DNA of 40,479 nt from Bacteroidaceae bacterium (GCA_024398515.1 JAKSIZ010000020.1:1-40479), one strand, 5' to 3'. Positions 9,637 through 18,369 are shown, counted from the first letter of the stretch. A program made the numbers and translations. Notes: generated by a model not told the origin, from the sequence alone.

Positions 9637-10194
9637 ATGGGCAGAGTCATAGCGATAGCAAATCATAAGGGAGGTAGCGGAAAGACTACCACTATACAAT
9701 GTCTTGCCGAATCGCTGCGGAAACTCGGCAAGACCGTGTGGGAAGTGAATGCCGATCCGATGCGCGACCCTGACCTGATGGCAATAGAGATAGGCGACTG
9801 CGAACACGGCATTTCAAGCGAGATACTGCGCACAAGGATTGATGCGAAACGCGACGAGTTCGACTTTACTCTCATTGACTGCCCGTCGTCATTAGGGCTG
9901 CTCACGGTGAATGCACTTGTTGCCGCCGACGAGGTAATTATTCCCATACGCTGCGACCATAAGGCAATGGAGAAACTCAGCGAGTTAATGGCAGAGATAA
10001 GAATAGTCCAAAGCACTCGCAACAGAGAACTGAAGATAAAAGGAATACTGCTCACGATGGTGAACCCAAGTTTGCAGACAACGCTTGTAATATACAGCGA
10101 CATGAAGAAACTGTTTGGTGATTTGCTGTTCGGAACGGTAATAAGAAAGGAACACAAAGAGGATTATGATGTATTGGCATCAGAGATACTATAG
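9637..10194 (+). CDS. Shortened ParA/Soj-family ATPase without a ParB partner
   Basis: 185 residues, whereas chromosomal ParA is usually about 250-260. The deviant Walker A HKGGSGKTTT (residues 9-18, with the signature lysine), the acidic Walker A' region VNADP and the Walker B LIDCPSSLGLLTVNAL are intact. The region between VNADP and Walker B is about 50-60 residues shorter than in ParA. The C-terminus lacks the conserved IPRNVRLSEAPSxGxP segment, ending TVIRKEHKEDYDVLASEIL. Arginines that bind DNA in Soj/ParA map to the missing or altered parts (family knowledge; approximate alignment). Its place directly before DUF5683-mltD-relA is that of chromosomal parA in Bacteroidales, but parB, normally next, is absent. 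The stop overlaps the DUF5683 ORF by 29 bp. It may be a specialised mini-ParA or a decaying gene. Confidence 0.85.
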   Translation: MGRVIAIANHKGGSGKTTTIQCLAESLRKLGKTVWEVNADPMRDPDLMAIEIGDCEHGISSEILRTRIDAKRDEFDFTLIDCPSSLGLLTVNALVAADEVIIPIRCDHKAMEKLSELMAEIRIVQSTRNRELKIKGILLTMVNPSLQTTLVIYSDMKKLFGDLLFGTVIRKEHKEDYDVLASEIL

Positions 10195-10903
10195 GATTAT
10201 AACACTTGCGGTGAGCCTTGTGATGGCACTTTGTGCGTATTCACAAAGCGACTCCACTACGGTGGCAGAGGCTTTGTTGCTCGATTCATTGCGCAATGCT
10301 ACGCCAGCAGAGCACGTGACGCCAGAACAAGATACGCTGAAACTCAGCGACTCGATCATCGTTGGGAAGAAAATGAAAGTTCCACGCGACTGGAGTACAT
10401 GGCGTCCCGACCCTAAGCGTGCGCTTTGGCTTGCACTCGTTATACCAGGAGGCGGACAGATTTATAACCGCAAATACTGGAAGTTGCCTATATTCTATGG
10501 CGGATTTGTAGGCTGTATCTATGCCCTCAGATGGAACGGACAGATGTATAAAGACTATTCGCAGGCGTATCTCGATATAATGGACGACGACCCTCGAACG
10601 GCAAGCTACAACCAGTTCCTGCATCTCGGAATGAAGATTGACCAGTCGAACATGGAGCGTTATAAGCAGATTTTCAAGAGTCGAAAGGATCAATATCGCC
10701 GTTGGCGCGACTTGAGTTTCTTCTGTCTTTTAGGTGTATATGCCATATCGGTGATTGATGCATACGTGGATGCGGAGATGTCAAACTTCGATATAAGTCG
10801 CGACTTGTCGATGAAAGTGCGCCCTACGGTGATGAGTACAAACACGTCGTCGAACCCGTTGGTGTCGTCTTCGGTAGGTGTGCAGTGCAGTTTGAATTTC
10901 TAA
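10166..10903 (+). CDS. DUF5683 domain protein (exported or membrane)
   Basis: 245 residues, function unknown. The N-terminus (MMYWHQRYYRIITLAVSLVM, then ALCAYSQ) is a signal peptide or membrane anchor. The conserved core is RALWLALVIPGGGQIYNRKYWKLP followed by YGGFVGCIYALRWN, the typical DUF5683 signature with a Gly-rich turn and a hydrophobic segment. Another hydrophobic stretch near residue 185 (LSFFCLLGVYAISVIDAYVDA) precedes the C-terminal tail. It overlaps the end of the parA-like gene by 29 bp and is followed by mltD. In relatives the order is parA-parB-DUF5683-mltD-relA, so this is the expected gene with parB missing. Confidence 0.85.
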   Translation: MMYWHQRYYRIITLAVSLVMALCAYSQSDSTTVAEALLLDSLRNATPAEHVTPEQDTLKLSDSIIVGKKMKVPRDWSTWRPDPKRALWLALVIPGGGQIYNRKYWKLPIFYGGFVGCIYALRWNGQMYKDYSQAYLDIMDDDPRTASYNQFLHLGMKIDQSNMERYKQIFKSRKDQYRRWRDLSFFCLLGVYAISVIDAYVDAEMSNFDISRDLSMKVRPTVMSTNTSSNPLVSSSVGVQCSLNF

Positions 10904-10944
10904 GTTCTATATAAAGGAGGACAAAGAGGCAGAGTTTTAGAAAT

Positions 10945-12126
10945 ATGATGAGAAGATTTTATACCATATTGGCAATGATGTTGATGCTGGCAGGGAAGTT
11001 TCTTGCAGTCGCAAGCTCCTTTGTGCAAGCGGTGCAAGCACCGGTAACCGCACAGGATACATTGTCTGTTGACACTCTGCAGCGTGCAGACTCGCTGCTC
11101 ACGGCTGACACTTTGCCTAAAAAAACCGAAATAATCCTGCCTGAAGCACTGCTATATGATGTTGACAGTATGCTCAACGACTACAACGCAAAGCAGTACC
11201 TGAAGGCATTCGACTGCGACACGAGCGACATAAGTGGCGAGATTTCCGACTCTATTTATATAGAACGCCTCTATCGTTTGCCGAGACTTATGGAGATGGT
11301 ATATAACGATGTGGTGCGTTCTGTCATTGACAAATATACCGGACGACTGCGACCTACGGTGAGTTTTCTGCTCGGTGCAGCAAACTTTTATTTCCCTATC
11401 TTCGAAGAAGTGCTCGAAAGTGAAGGACTTCCGTTGGAACTGAAATACCTTCCTGTCATAGAGTCCGCACTTCGACCGCAGGCAACATCGCGTGCCGGAG
11501 CAGGTGGCTTATGGCAGTTCATGGTACCAACGGCAAAACAATGTGGACTGAAGGTGAACTCTATTGTTGACGAACGTCGCGATCCCTTTAAGTCAACACA
11601 CGCCGCAGCACAATATCTGAAGTACCTTTACCGCATCTATGGCGACTGGAATCTGGTCATAGCTGCCTACAACTGTGGCCCTGGCAATGTGAATAAAGCC
11701 ATACGCCGGGCAAATGGTTCGCGCGACTATTGGGAGATTTATCCATACTTGCCACTCGAAACTCGTGGATATGTGCCTGCATTTATCGGTGCAAACTATG
11801 TGATGAACTATTACTGTGAACACAAGATATGCCCGATGCGGACAGAACTTCCGATGCAGTGTGACACAATAATGACCACACATAACGTCAGCCTGAAGCA
11901 GATTGCCGAATACTGTGGCATCGACCTGAAGTATCTCAGAGCATTGAATCCACAATATAGACAAGACCTTGTGCCTGGTGAAACCGAACTTTCATCCATT
12001 TGCCTGCCATTGAAAGAGATGACTATATTCATCGATAACGAAGAACAAATCTATAAATACAAAGCAGATGAATACCTATACAGACGACGTGTTGTCCACC
12101 CAAGAGGGCGAGGCTATGGTAGATGA
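10945..12126 (+). CDS. mltD: Lytic murein transglycosylase, MltD-like with LysM
   Basis: Cleaves peptidoglycan glycan strands to anhydromuropeptides in the periplasm. The 393 residues begin with a signal peptide (hydrophobic stretch after MMRRFYTILAMMLMLAG). The SLT catalytic domain spans roughly residues 145-300: LKYLPVIESAL contains the catalytic Glu, followed by RAGAGGLWQFMVPTA, and YGDWNLVIAAYNCGPGNV is the second SLT motif. A single LysM-like domain follows (HNVSLKQIAEYCGIDLKYLRALNP, around residues 312-336). The 3' end overlaps the relA ORF by 59 bp. A strong AAAGGAGGA lies about 24 nt upstream of the ATG, too far for a normal ribosome-binding site. Confidence 0.92.
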   Translation: MMRRFYTILAMMLMLAGKFLAVASSFVQAVQAPVTAQDTLSVDTLQRADSLLTADTLPKKTEIILPEALLYDVDSMLNDYNAKQYLKAFDCDTSDISGEISDSIYIERLYRLPRLMEMVYNDVVRSVIDKYTGRLRPTVSFLLGAANFYFPIFEEVLESEGLPLELKYLPVIESALRPQATSRAGAGGLWQFMVPTAKQCGLKVNSIVDERRDPFKSTHAAAQYLKYLYRIYGDWNLVIAAYNCGPGNVNKAIRRANGSRDYWEIYPYLPLETRGYVPAFIGANYVMNYYCEHKICPMRTELPMQCDTIMTTHNVSLKQIAEYCGIDLKYLRALNPQYRQDLVPGETELSSICLPLKEMTIFIDNEEQIYKYKADEYLYRRRVVHPRGRGYGR

Positions 12127-14368
12127 AGCGTTTCAACAGCTTCTCGACTCGTATCTTGCATCCAATCATAGGAAGAAAGTTGAAATCATTACAAAGGCTT
12201 TCAACTTTGCCCGTCATGCTCATAAGGGCGTGAGGCGCCTATCGGGTGAGCCGTATATCATGCACCCTTTGGCTGTCGCACAGATAGCTTGCTCGGAGAT
12301 TGGACTTGGTTCAACCAGTATCTGCTCGGCTTTGCTTCACGATGTTGTTGAAGACACTGACTATACCGTGGAAGATATTGCTAACATCTTTGGCGACAAA
12401 ATAGCACAAATTGTTGACGGACTGACGAAGATATCAGGAGGTATATTCGGCGACAAGGCTTCGCTTCAGGCAGAAAATTTCAGAAAACTGCTGCTGACGA
12501 TGAGCGACGACATTCGCGTCATACTTATCAAGATTTGCGACCGACTGCACAATATGCGCACACTTGCCAGTCAACCTGCCAACAAGCAATACAAGATTGC
12601 CGGCGAGACGCTCTATATCTATGCGCCATTGGCAAACCGACTTGGTTTGAACAAGATAAAGACAGAACTCGAAGACCTGAGTTTCCGCTACGAACATCCT
12701 GAGGAATATGAGATGATTCAGGCTAAGTTGGCCATGACACAAGAGCAGCGTACAGCATTGTTTGAGGAATTTACCGCACCTATTCACACTGCTTTGGATG
12801 CAATGGGATTGAAATATGAGATTAAGGCACGCGTTAAGGCACCTTACTCCATTTGGACAAAGATGCAAACCAAGCACGTCACCTTCGACGAAATCTACGA
12901 TATCCTTGCCGTCAGGATCATATTCCATCCGAAAGAAGACGTGAGCGAAATAAACGAGTGCTTTAATATATATGTGGCGATAACGAGCATCTACAAGAGT
13001 CATCCTGACCGTATGCGCGACTGGTTGTCACAACCAAAAGCCAATGGTTATCAAGCTTTGCACGTTACATTGATGAGCCACTTGGGGCAATGGATAGAAG
13101 TTCAGATACGCAGTGAGCGCATGGATGAGATTGCTGAACACGGTTTTGCTGCGCATTGGAAATATAAGGATGGCGGCATTGTGGTTGAACGTGAGGAAGA
13201 CCGTGAACTTGAGAATTGGTTGGGAACAATCAAGGAAATACTCGACGACCCACAGCCTGACGCAATGGACTTCCTCGATTCAATAAAGTTAAACCTGTTT
13301 GCATCGGAGATATTCGTCTTTACTCCTAAAGGTGAGATAAAGACCTTGCCGGCAGGAAGTACTGCACTTGACTTCGCTTTCATCATCCACTCGTTCCTCG
13401 GCACGCATTGCATTGGGGCAAAAGTCAATCACAAACTTGTTCCGTTGAGTCACAAACTCAATAGTGGCGACCAAGTTGAGATTATTACATCGAAGTCGCA
13501 ACATGTGATGCCCGACTGGATTAACATTGTTTATACTGCAAAGGCACGCAACAAGATACAAGTCGCATTGAGGAAGGACATACGTTACGTGCAACGTCAG
13601 GGTGAGGAAATGCTGAAAGCTTTCTTTGAAGAGAACGAGTTGACAGTGACAACTGCCATTCTCGACAAGTTGACAAAGTTGCATGAGTTGGCAAAACGCG
13701 ACGACCTTTACTATGCTATTGGCAATAAAGACATAGAACTTGGCGACAAGGACAAGGATGTGGCGCTTGGCAAAAAGGAAAACAATACCGGTGGAGGTTG
13801 GCGAAAGTATGTGCCTTTCGTCAAAAGCACACCTGCAAAAGAGGAAAAGAAAGAGACACAGACAAACAATATCACAGTTAATTCTGCAAATGAACTATTC
13901 GTTGTCGGTAAGGACTTTAACAAGAAAAAGCCTATTTTCATAACCGACGAGAACATAGGTAATTTCATTTTCCCTTCATGTTGTAACTGTGTGCCAGGCG
14001 ATGATATTCTCGGATTTATCAACAACAAGAAGCACATCGAAATCCATAATCGTGCTTGTAGCGTGGCAAACAAACTGAAAAGCAGTTTTGGTAATCGTAT
14101 CATTGACGCAAAATGGGCAACAAAAGAGCAGTTCTTCGAGGCGACAATCATGCTGAAAGGCATTGATGAACTCGGCTTGCTGAACAAGATAACTCAGGTA
14201 TTGTCGCGCGACTTGAACATCAATATGACTAAACTTATCATCTCTTCTGAGAATGGAATTGCCGAAGGCTCTATCAACCTTCGCGTTCATCACAGGGACG
14301 AAGTTGAGCGTATTATAAAGGAATTAAAGGAAATAAAAGCATTAACCGAAATAAAACAAACTACTTAA
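12068..14368 (+). CDS. relA: Bifunctional (p)ppGpp synthetase/hydrolase (RelA/SpoT, Rsh)
   Basis: Makes and degrades (p)ppGpp in the stringent response. 766 residues, normal length. The N-terminal HD hydrolase has HAHKG (about 50-54), GEPYIMHP and LLHDVVEDTDYT (HD at 91-92), so hydrolysis appears intact. The synthetase domain follows, with RVKAPYSIWTKM and FDEIYDILAVRIIF around residues 255-285 and ANGYQALHVTL further on. A TGS domain begins EIFVFTPKGEIKTLPAGSTALDFAF (about 414-438). The C-terminal ACT domain covers the last 75 residues. The ATG at 12068 lies inside mltD but keeps the conserved EGEAMVDEAF segment; an internal ATG at 12116 would lose part of it. Confidence 0.95.
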   Translation: MNTYTDDVLSTQEGEAMVDEAFQQLLDSYLASNHRKKVEIITKAFNFARHAHKGVRRLSGEPYIMHPLAVAQIACSEIGLGSTSICSALLHDVVEDTDYTVEDIANIFGDKIAQIVDGLTKISGGIFGDKASLQAENFRKLLLTMSDDIRVILIKICDRLHNMRTLASQPANKQYKIAGETLYIYAPLANRLGLNKIKTELEDLSFRYEHPEEYEMIQAKLAMTQEQRTALFEEFTAPIHTALDAMGLKYEIKARVKAPYSIWTKMQTKHVTFDEIYDILAVRIIFHPKEDVSEINECFNIYVAITSIYKSHPDRMRDWLSQPKANGYQALHVTLMSHLGQWIEVQIRSERMDEIAEHGFAAHWKYKDGGIVVEREEDRELENWLGTIKEILDDPQPDAMDFLDSIKLNLFASEIFVFTPKGEIKTLPAGSTALDFAFIIHSFLGTHCIGAKVNHKLVPLSHKLNSGDQVEIITSKSQHVMPDWINIVYTAKARNKIQVALRKDIRYVQRQGEEMLKAFFEENELTVTTAILDKLTKLHELAKRDDLYYAIGNKDIELGDKDKDVALGKKENNTGGGWRKYVPFVKSTPAKEEKKETQTNNITVNSANELFVVGKDFNKKKPIFITDENIGNFIFPSCCNCVPGDDILGFINNKKHIEIHNRACSVANKLKSSFGNRIIDAKWATKEQFFEATIMLKGIDELGLLNKITQVLSRDLNINMTKLIISSENGIAEGSINLRVHHRDEVERIIKELKEIKALTEIKQTT

Positions 14369-14371
14369 ACT

Positions 14372-15343
14372 ATGAAAAAAATCATTCTTCTTACGATTGC
14401 ATTATTGCAGATTATTGAAATCTCAGCCAAAAGTTACGACAATCCTGACACACTTTTTGTTGCACGAGACGGCACTGCAGAGTTCCGCAACATTGACGAT
14501 GCCATTGAAGTGTGCCGTGCTTTTATGGATTACCACAAGGTAATCTTTGTAAAAAAAGGCGTGTATAAGGAAAAACTCATCATTCCTTCATGGCTGACAA
14601 ACATTGAAATCTGTGGCGAAGACCGCGACAAGACAATTATTACCTACGACGACCATGCGAACATAAAGATGCCAGGCACCGAAAAAGGCATGGGAACCTT
14701 CCGTACTTATACGCTGAAGATACAAGGCAACGACATAAAAATGAAGAACATCACTATCGAAAACAATGCTGCCCGACTCGGTCAGGCTGTTGCTCTTCAC
14801 ACCGAAGGCACACGCATTGTCTTCGTAAATTGCCGTTTCCTTGGCAATCAGGATACCATCTACACTGGCGGAATAGAGACTATGCTTTACTTCAAGGATT
14901 GCTATATAGAGGGCACAACCGACTTCATCTTCGGTCCTTCGACTGCATGGTTTGAGGGCTGCACCATTAAGAATAAGGTGAACAGTTACGTCACGGCAGC
15001 CTCAACTCCGCAGAATGTCAAGTACGGTTACATCTTCAACAACTGCAAAATTATTGCTGACGAGGCTGCAACCAAGTGTTATCTTGGCAGACCTTGGCGA
15101 CCATACGCCCACACTTTGTTCATGAACTGCGAACTCGGCGGTCATATCCGTGCCGAAGGTTGGCATAATTGGGGCAAGGAGACAAACGAACAAACTGCCA
15201 GATACGAGGAATACAACAACACTGGTGCAGGTGCAAAGACCGACAACAGAGCCAAGTGGAGCAGACAGCTCACTGCAAAAGAAGCAAAACAAGTGACGCT
15301 GAAGAACGTATTTGGCGACAATACAAACTGGATTTCGTTTTGA
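14372..15343 (+). CDS. Pectinesterase (carbohydrate esterase family 8)
   Basis: Removes methyl esters from homogalacturonan, opening pectin to lyases and hydrolases. The 323 residues start with a signal peptide (MKKIILLTIALLQIIEISAK). CE8 motifs are all present: GQAVAL (137-142), GNQDTIY with Asp161, GTTDFIFG with Asp184, and YLGRPW with Arg240. The two Asp residues and the Arg form the family's catalytic site. The fold would be a right-handed beta-helix. It begins 4 bp after the relA stop codon, and its own stop (TGA, 15341-15343) overlaps the TTG start of rsgA, so it sits inside a housekeeping operon rather than a pectin locus. The start is clear. Confidence 0.95.
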   Translation: MKKIILLTIALLQIIEISAKSYDNPDTLFVARDGTAEFRNIDDAIEVCRAFMDYHKVIFVKKGVYKEKLIIPSWLTNIEICGEDRDKTIITYDDHANIKMPGTEKGMGTFRTYTLKIQGNDIKMKNITIENNAARLGQAVALHTEGTRIVFVNCRFLGNQDTIYTGGIETMLYFKDCYIEGTTDFIFGPSTAWFEGCTIKNKVNSYVTAASTPQNVKYGYIFNNCKIIADEAATKCYLGRPWRPYAHTLFMNCELGGHIRAEGWHNWGKETNEQTARYEEYNNTGAGAKTDNRAKWSRQLTAKEAKQVTLKNVFGDNTNWISF

Positions 15344-16272
15344 AAGGACTCGTCATTAAGAACACTGGCAGCTGGTACATCGTCAAAACCGACGACGGAC
15401 TTGAGCGTGAATGTAAGATAAAAGGAAACTTTCGTCTTAAAGGAATACGCAGTACAAACCCCATTGCCGTGGGTGATAATGTGGAAATTCGTTTCGATGA
15501 ACAGCAGCAAGTGGGGCTTATCACCGAGATTTACGACCGCAAGAACTATATAATAAGGAAGTCGATAAACCTTTCAAAGCAGAGCCACATCATCGCTGCA
15601 AATGTTGACCAAGCCTTTCTTGTGGCTACAATAAGCCACCCTGCCACGTCAACAACCTTCATCGATCGTTTCCTTGCATCGGCTGAAGCATACCGCATAC
15701 CCGTCATACTCCTATTTAATAAAGGCGACATATTGACCGAAGAAGAGTTGCACTTGCAGCAAATGATGATAACGCTCTACGAAACTATCGGCTATAAATG
15801 TATGGCAATCTCGGCTGAAACGGGCGAAGGAATCGATGAAGTCGCCGCACTTCTGCAAGGAAAGACAAGCGTATTCAGCGGTCACAGTGGGGTAGGAAAG
15901 AGCACAATCCTCAATCATTTCGTAAAAAACCGAGTGCTGAAGACGGCTGAAATAAGCGAAGCACACGATGCGGGAATGCATACGACGACCTTCAGCGAGA
16001 TGATTCCTGTGTATGATGGATACGTTATCGACACTCCTGGCATCAAAGGTTTCGGTACTTTCGACATTGAGAAAGAGGAACTCACAAGCTATTTCAAGGA
16101 GATATTCCACTATTCCCAGGGTTGCCGTTTCAGCAATTGTACCCACACACATGAACCTGGATGCGCCGTTTTGAAGGCTTTGGACGAGCATCTTATAGCC
16201 CAAAGTCGCTACAACAGTTACCTCAGTATGCTCGATGACAAGGATGAAGACCGTTATCGAGCACCTTTCTAA
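15340..16272 (+). CDS. rsgA: Ribosome small-subunit GTPase RsgA, TTG start
   Basis: A circularly permuted GTPase that checks late 30S ribosome maturation. 310 residues from a TTG at 15340 (M/L KGLVIKNTGSWYIVKTDD), which matches where homologues begin. The nearest upstream in-frame ATG, at 15169, would add 57 residues encoded inside the pectinesterase gene with no family resemblance. Order: an OB-fold N-terminal part; NKGD (G4-like); GHSGVGKST (G1, P-loop); TTTF; DTPGIKGF (G3); then the zinc-knuckle GCRFSNCTHTHEPGCAV. The TTG overlaps the previous stop as TTGA, so translation is probably coupled to the pectinesterase. Confidence 0.92.
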   Translation: MKGLVIKNTGSWYIVKTDDGLERECKIKGNFRLKGIRSTNPIAVGDNVEIRFDEQQQVGLITEIYDRKNYIIRKSINLSKQSHIIAANVDQAFLVATISHPATSTTFIDRFLASAEAYRIPVILLFNKGDILTEEELHLQQMMITLYETIGYKCMAISAETGEGIDEVAALLQGKTSVFSGHSGVGKSTILNHFVKNRVLKTAEISEAHDAGMHTTTFSEMIPVYDGYVIDTPGIKGFGTFDIEKEELTSYFKEIFHYSQGCRFSNCTHTHEPGCAVLKALDEHLIAQSRYNSYLSMLDDKDEDRYRAPF

Positions 16273-16300
16273 CAATTTAATCACCAAAAACCGACCTCTC

Positions 16301-16324
16301 GAAACTTCGACATTTCGAAGTTTC
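16301..16324 (+). other. Intercistronic hairpin between rsgA and murF
   Basis: GAAACTTCGA-CATT-TCGAAGTTTC, a perfect 10-bp stem with a 4-nt loop, 24 bp before the murF ATG. No T-run follows. It resembles the TTCGAA-containing hairpin between groES and groEL, and both are followed by AATAATCAA. Confidence 0.6.
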
Positions 16325-16347
16325 AATAATCAAAAAACAATATAAAC

Positions 16348-17652
16348 ATGGACATAAAAGAACTCTACGAGTTATTTCTCAAACACCCAGTTATTACTAC
16401 CGATAGCCGCGACTGTCCCGAAGGAAGCATCTTCTTCGCACTGAAAGGCGAGAGTTTCAACGGCAATCAATACGCACAGGCAGCACTCGACAAGGGCTGT
16501 GCATACGCTGTAGTTGACGAACCCATTACTCTTACGGAAGAAGGAAGGGGCATAATAGTCGATGATGTACTCGCTACACTTCAGCAACTTGCCAACTATC
16601 ATCGCCGTCAACTTGGCACAAAAATTATCGGCGTCACCGGTACAAACGGCAAAACCACCACTAAGGAACTCATCTCGGCAGTGCTTGCTGAGAAGTACAA
16701 CGTGCTTTACACCCAAGGAAATTTCAATAATCACATCGGTGTGCCAAAGACATTGTTGCGCCTCACGAAGCAGCACGACATCGCAGTCGTTGAGATGGGA
16801 GCCAATCATCCAGGCGAAATAAAGATGCTGGTGAACATTGTCGAACCCGATTACGGCATCATAACCAACGTCGGGAAAGCCCATATCCTTGGCTTCGGAA
16901 GCTTTGAAGGCGTGATAAAGACCAAGGGAGAACTCTACGATTTTCTGCGTGAAAAGCCAAACTCGAAGGTGTTCGTCAACAACGATAACCCATACCTCAT
17001 GGGCATTTCACAGGGTTTGGACCTCATAAAATACGGTACGCAGCCAGCCGACGACCTTAGTGTCTGCGGCAAAGTAACCAAATGCGATCCGTATCTGAAC
17101 CTTGAATGGAAGCAAAATAGCGGTAATTCTAAGCTTCGCGAACTCGTAACTCACCTTATAGGTTCATATAACATCGACAACATGCTTGCTGCTGCATGTA
17201 TAGGACTGCACTTTGGCGTAAGCGAGGAGCAAGTGTGCCACGCCCTCTCCAACTATATCCCAACCAACAATCGCAGCCAACTTGAAGCCACTGCCGACAA
17301 TAAACTCATCATCGACGCCTATAATGCCAACCCGACAAGCATGATGGCTGCACTCTGCAACTTCCGCGATATGCAGGTAGAACCAAAGATGGCAATCCTC
17401 GGCGAAATGCGTGAACTTGGCGACATCAGTGCCGATGAGCATCAGAAAGTAGTTGATTTCCTGCAAGAGAACAACCTAAGCAATATCTGGCTCGTAGGTG
17501 AAGAGTTCCAAAAAACACGCTGCACATTCCGCAAGTTCCACGATGTGGAAGAGGTAAAGGCAGCCATCGAAGCCGACAAACCGTGCGGTTATTTCATCCT
17601 CATAAAAGGCAGTAACGGCACACGTCTTTTCGAATTGCCTAAACTGCTTTAA
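16348..17652 (+). CDS. murF: UDP-N-acetylmuramoyl-tripeptide--D-alanyl-D-alanine ligase
   Basis: Adds D-Ala-D-Ala to UDP-MurNAc-tripeptide, the last cytosolic step of the peptidoglycan precursor. 434 residues, normal for MurF. The N-terminal substrate domain begins near residue 15 with TTDSRDCPEGSIFFALKGE. The ATP-binding GTNGKTTTKELI is at 98-109, VVEMGANHPGEI and TNVGKAHILGFGSFEG follow, and the C-terminal domain carries DAYNANPTSM and MAILGEMRELG. It follows rsgA by 75 bp containing a hairpin. It is the last gene of the long plus-strand run, converging on purN. Confidence 0.97.
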   Translation: MDIKELYELFLKHPVITTDSRDCPEGSIFFALKGESFNGNQYAQAALDKGCAYAVVDEPITLTEEGRGIIVDDVLATLQQLANYHRRQLGTKIIGVTGTNGKTTTKELISAVLAEKYNVLYTQGNFNNHIGVPKTLLRLTKQHDIAVVEMGANHPGEIKMLVNIVEPDYGIITNVGKAHILGFGSFEGVIKTKGELYDFLREKPNSKVFVNNDNPYLMGISQGLDLIKYGTQPADDLSVCGKVTKCDPYLNLEWKQNSGNSKLRELVTHLIGSYNIDNMLAAACIGLHFGVSEEQVCHALSNYIPTNNRSQLEATADNKLIIDAYNANPTSMMAALCNFRDMQVEPKMAILGEMRELGDISADEHQKVVDFLQENNLSNIWLVGEEFQKTRCTFRKFHDVEEVKAAIEADKPCGYFILIKGSNGTRLFELPKLL

Positions 17653-17667
17653 CGTTTAACTCGTTTG

Positions 17668-17730
17668 CACATTCTAAGAATGTTCACGTGAACATTCTTA
17701 GAATGTTACGCCGAACATTCTAAGAATGTG
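17668..17730. repeat. Triple palindrome array 1 (23-bp period)
   Basis: Three 17-bp near-palindromes at 17668-17684, 17691-17707 and 17714-17730, for example AACATTCTTAGAATGTT: 7-bp arms, 3-nt centre, 6-bp spacers (cacgtg, acgccg), exact 23-bp period. Units 1 and 2 plus their spacer form one perfect 38-bp palindrome (17669-17706). TTTGC on the left mirrors GCAAA on the right. The geometry is identical to the arrays at 27740 and 37429, whose palindromes differ in sequence. It lies between convergent murF and purN. Confidence 0.93.
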
Positions 17731-17734
17731 CAAA

Positions 17735-17766
17735 GCCCCCCAACAGAGGTACCTGTAGAGGGGGGC
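17735..17766. terminator. Terminator between convergent murF and purN
   Basis: GCCCCCC (17735-17741) pairs with GGGGGGC (17760-17766). The loop contains AGGTACCT. GGGTTTTT occurs about 20 bp downstream on the plus strand. It probably serves murF, perhaps both genes. Confidence 0.65.
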
Positions 17767-17799
17767 GTAAGAATGGGGTTTTGCAAAGGGTTTTTATTC

Positions 17800-18369
17800 C
17801 TAAATATTAGTGATTACCGACTCGATTACTTGTGGGAAATGGGACTGTTCGAGCACGTGAATTTTCTGCTCAATGTCCTCGATGGTGTCGGTCGGGAGCA
17901 ATGAAGTCTTGAACTGCGCAATGATTTTTCCGCCGTCGCATACCTCGCTCACGTAGTGTATGGTGATGCCAGTTTCGGTTTCGGCGGCAGCTTTTACGGC
18001 TTCGTGTACGTGATGTCCATACATTCCTTTACCTCCAAACTTTGGCAAAAGTGCCGGATGAAGGTTTATGATTCGGTCCTTATATATATTAATAAGGTAT
18101 GACGGCGCCATCAGGAGGAAACCTGCGAGTACGATGAAGTCGATGTCGTACTGCCTAAGAATAGGCATGAGGTAAGATTCGTCGTTGAGTTGCGACTTGT
18201 TGACTACGACGGAAGGCACGTTCAGGTTTGCTGCACGTACGAGTGCGTATGCATCGTCGCGGTTGCTTACAACGAGTTCCACCCGACCTTTGTCGTGGTG
18301 TTGGAAGTATCGGATAATGTTCTCGCAGTTGGTTCCACTGCCCGAAACGAAGATGGCTATGCGTGTCAT
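17800..18369 (-). CDS. purN: Phosphoribosylglycinamide formyltransferase
   Basis: Transfers the formyl group of 10-formyl-THF to GAR, the third step of purine synthesis. 189 residues, normal for PurN. The N-terminal IAIFVSGSGTNCENII holds the GAR phosphate site. IDFIVLAGFLLMAPSYL precedes the catalytic INLHPALLPKFGGKGMYG, in which Asn and His are the family's catalytic residues. ITIHYVSEVCDGGKIIAQ supplies the conserved Asp. The ATG is 2 bp after the nusB stop codon, so nusB-purN form a two-gene operon. Confidence 0.96.
   Translation of the reverse strand: MTRIAIFVSGSGTNCENIIRYFQHHDKGRVELVVSNRDDAYALVRAANLNVPSVVVNKSQLNDESYLMPILRQYDIDFIVLAGFLLMAPSYLINIYKDRIINLHPALLPKFGGKGMYGHHVHEAVKAAAETETGITIHYVSEVCDGGKIIAQFKTSLLPTDTIEDIEQKIHVLEQSHFPQVIESVITNI

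Noticed and set aside
10915-10920. AGGAGG as the mltD ribosome-binding site
   Set aside because: About 24 nt from the only plausible ATG, and no alternative start lies at a suitable distance.
15169-15339. ATG-started long form of rsgA
   Set aside because: The added residues are encoded out of frame inside pectinesterase and match no RsgA; homologues start at KGLVIKN.
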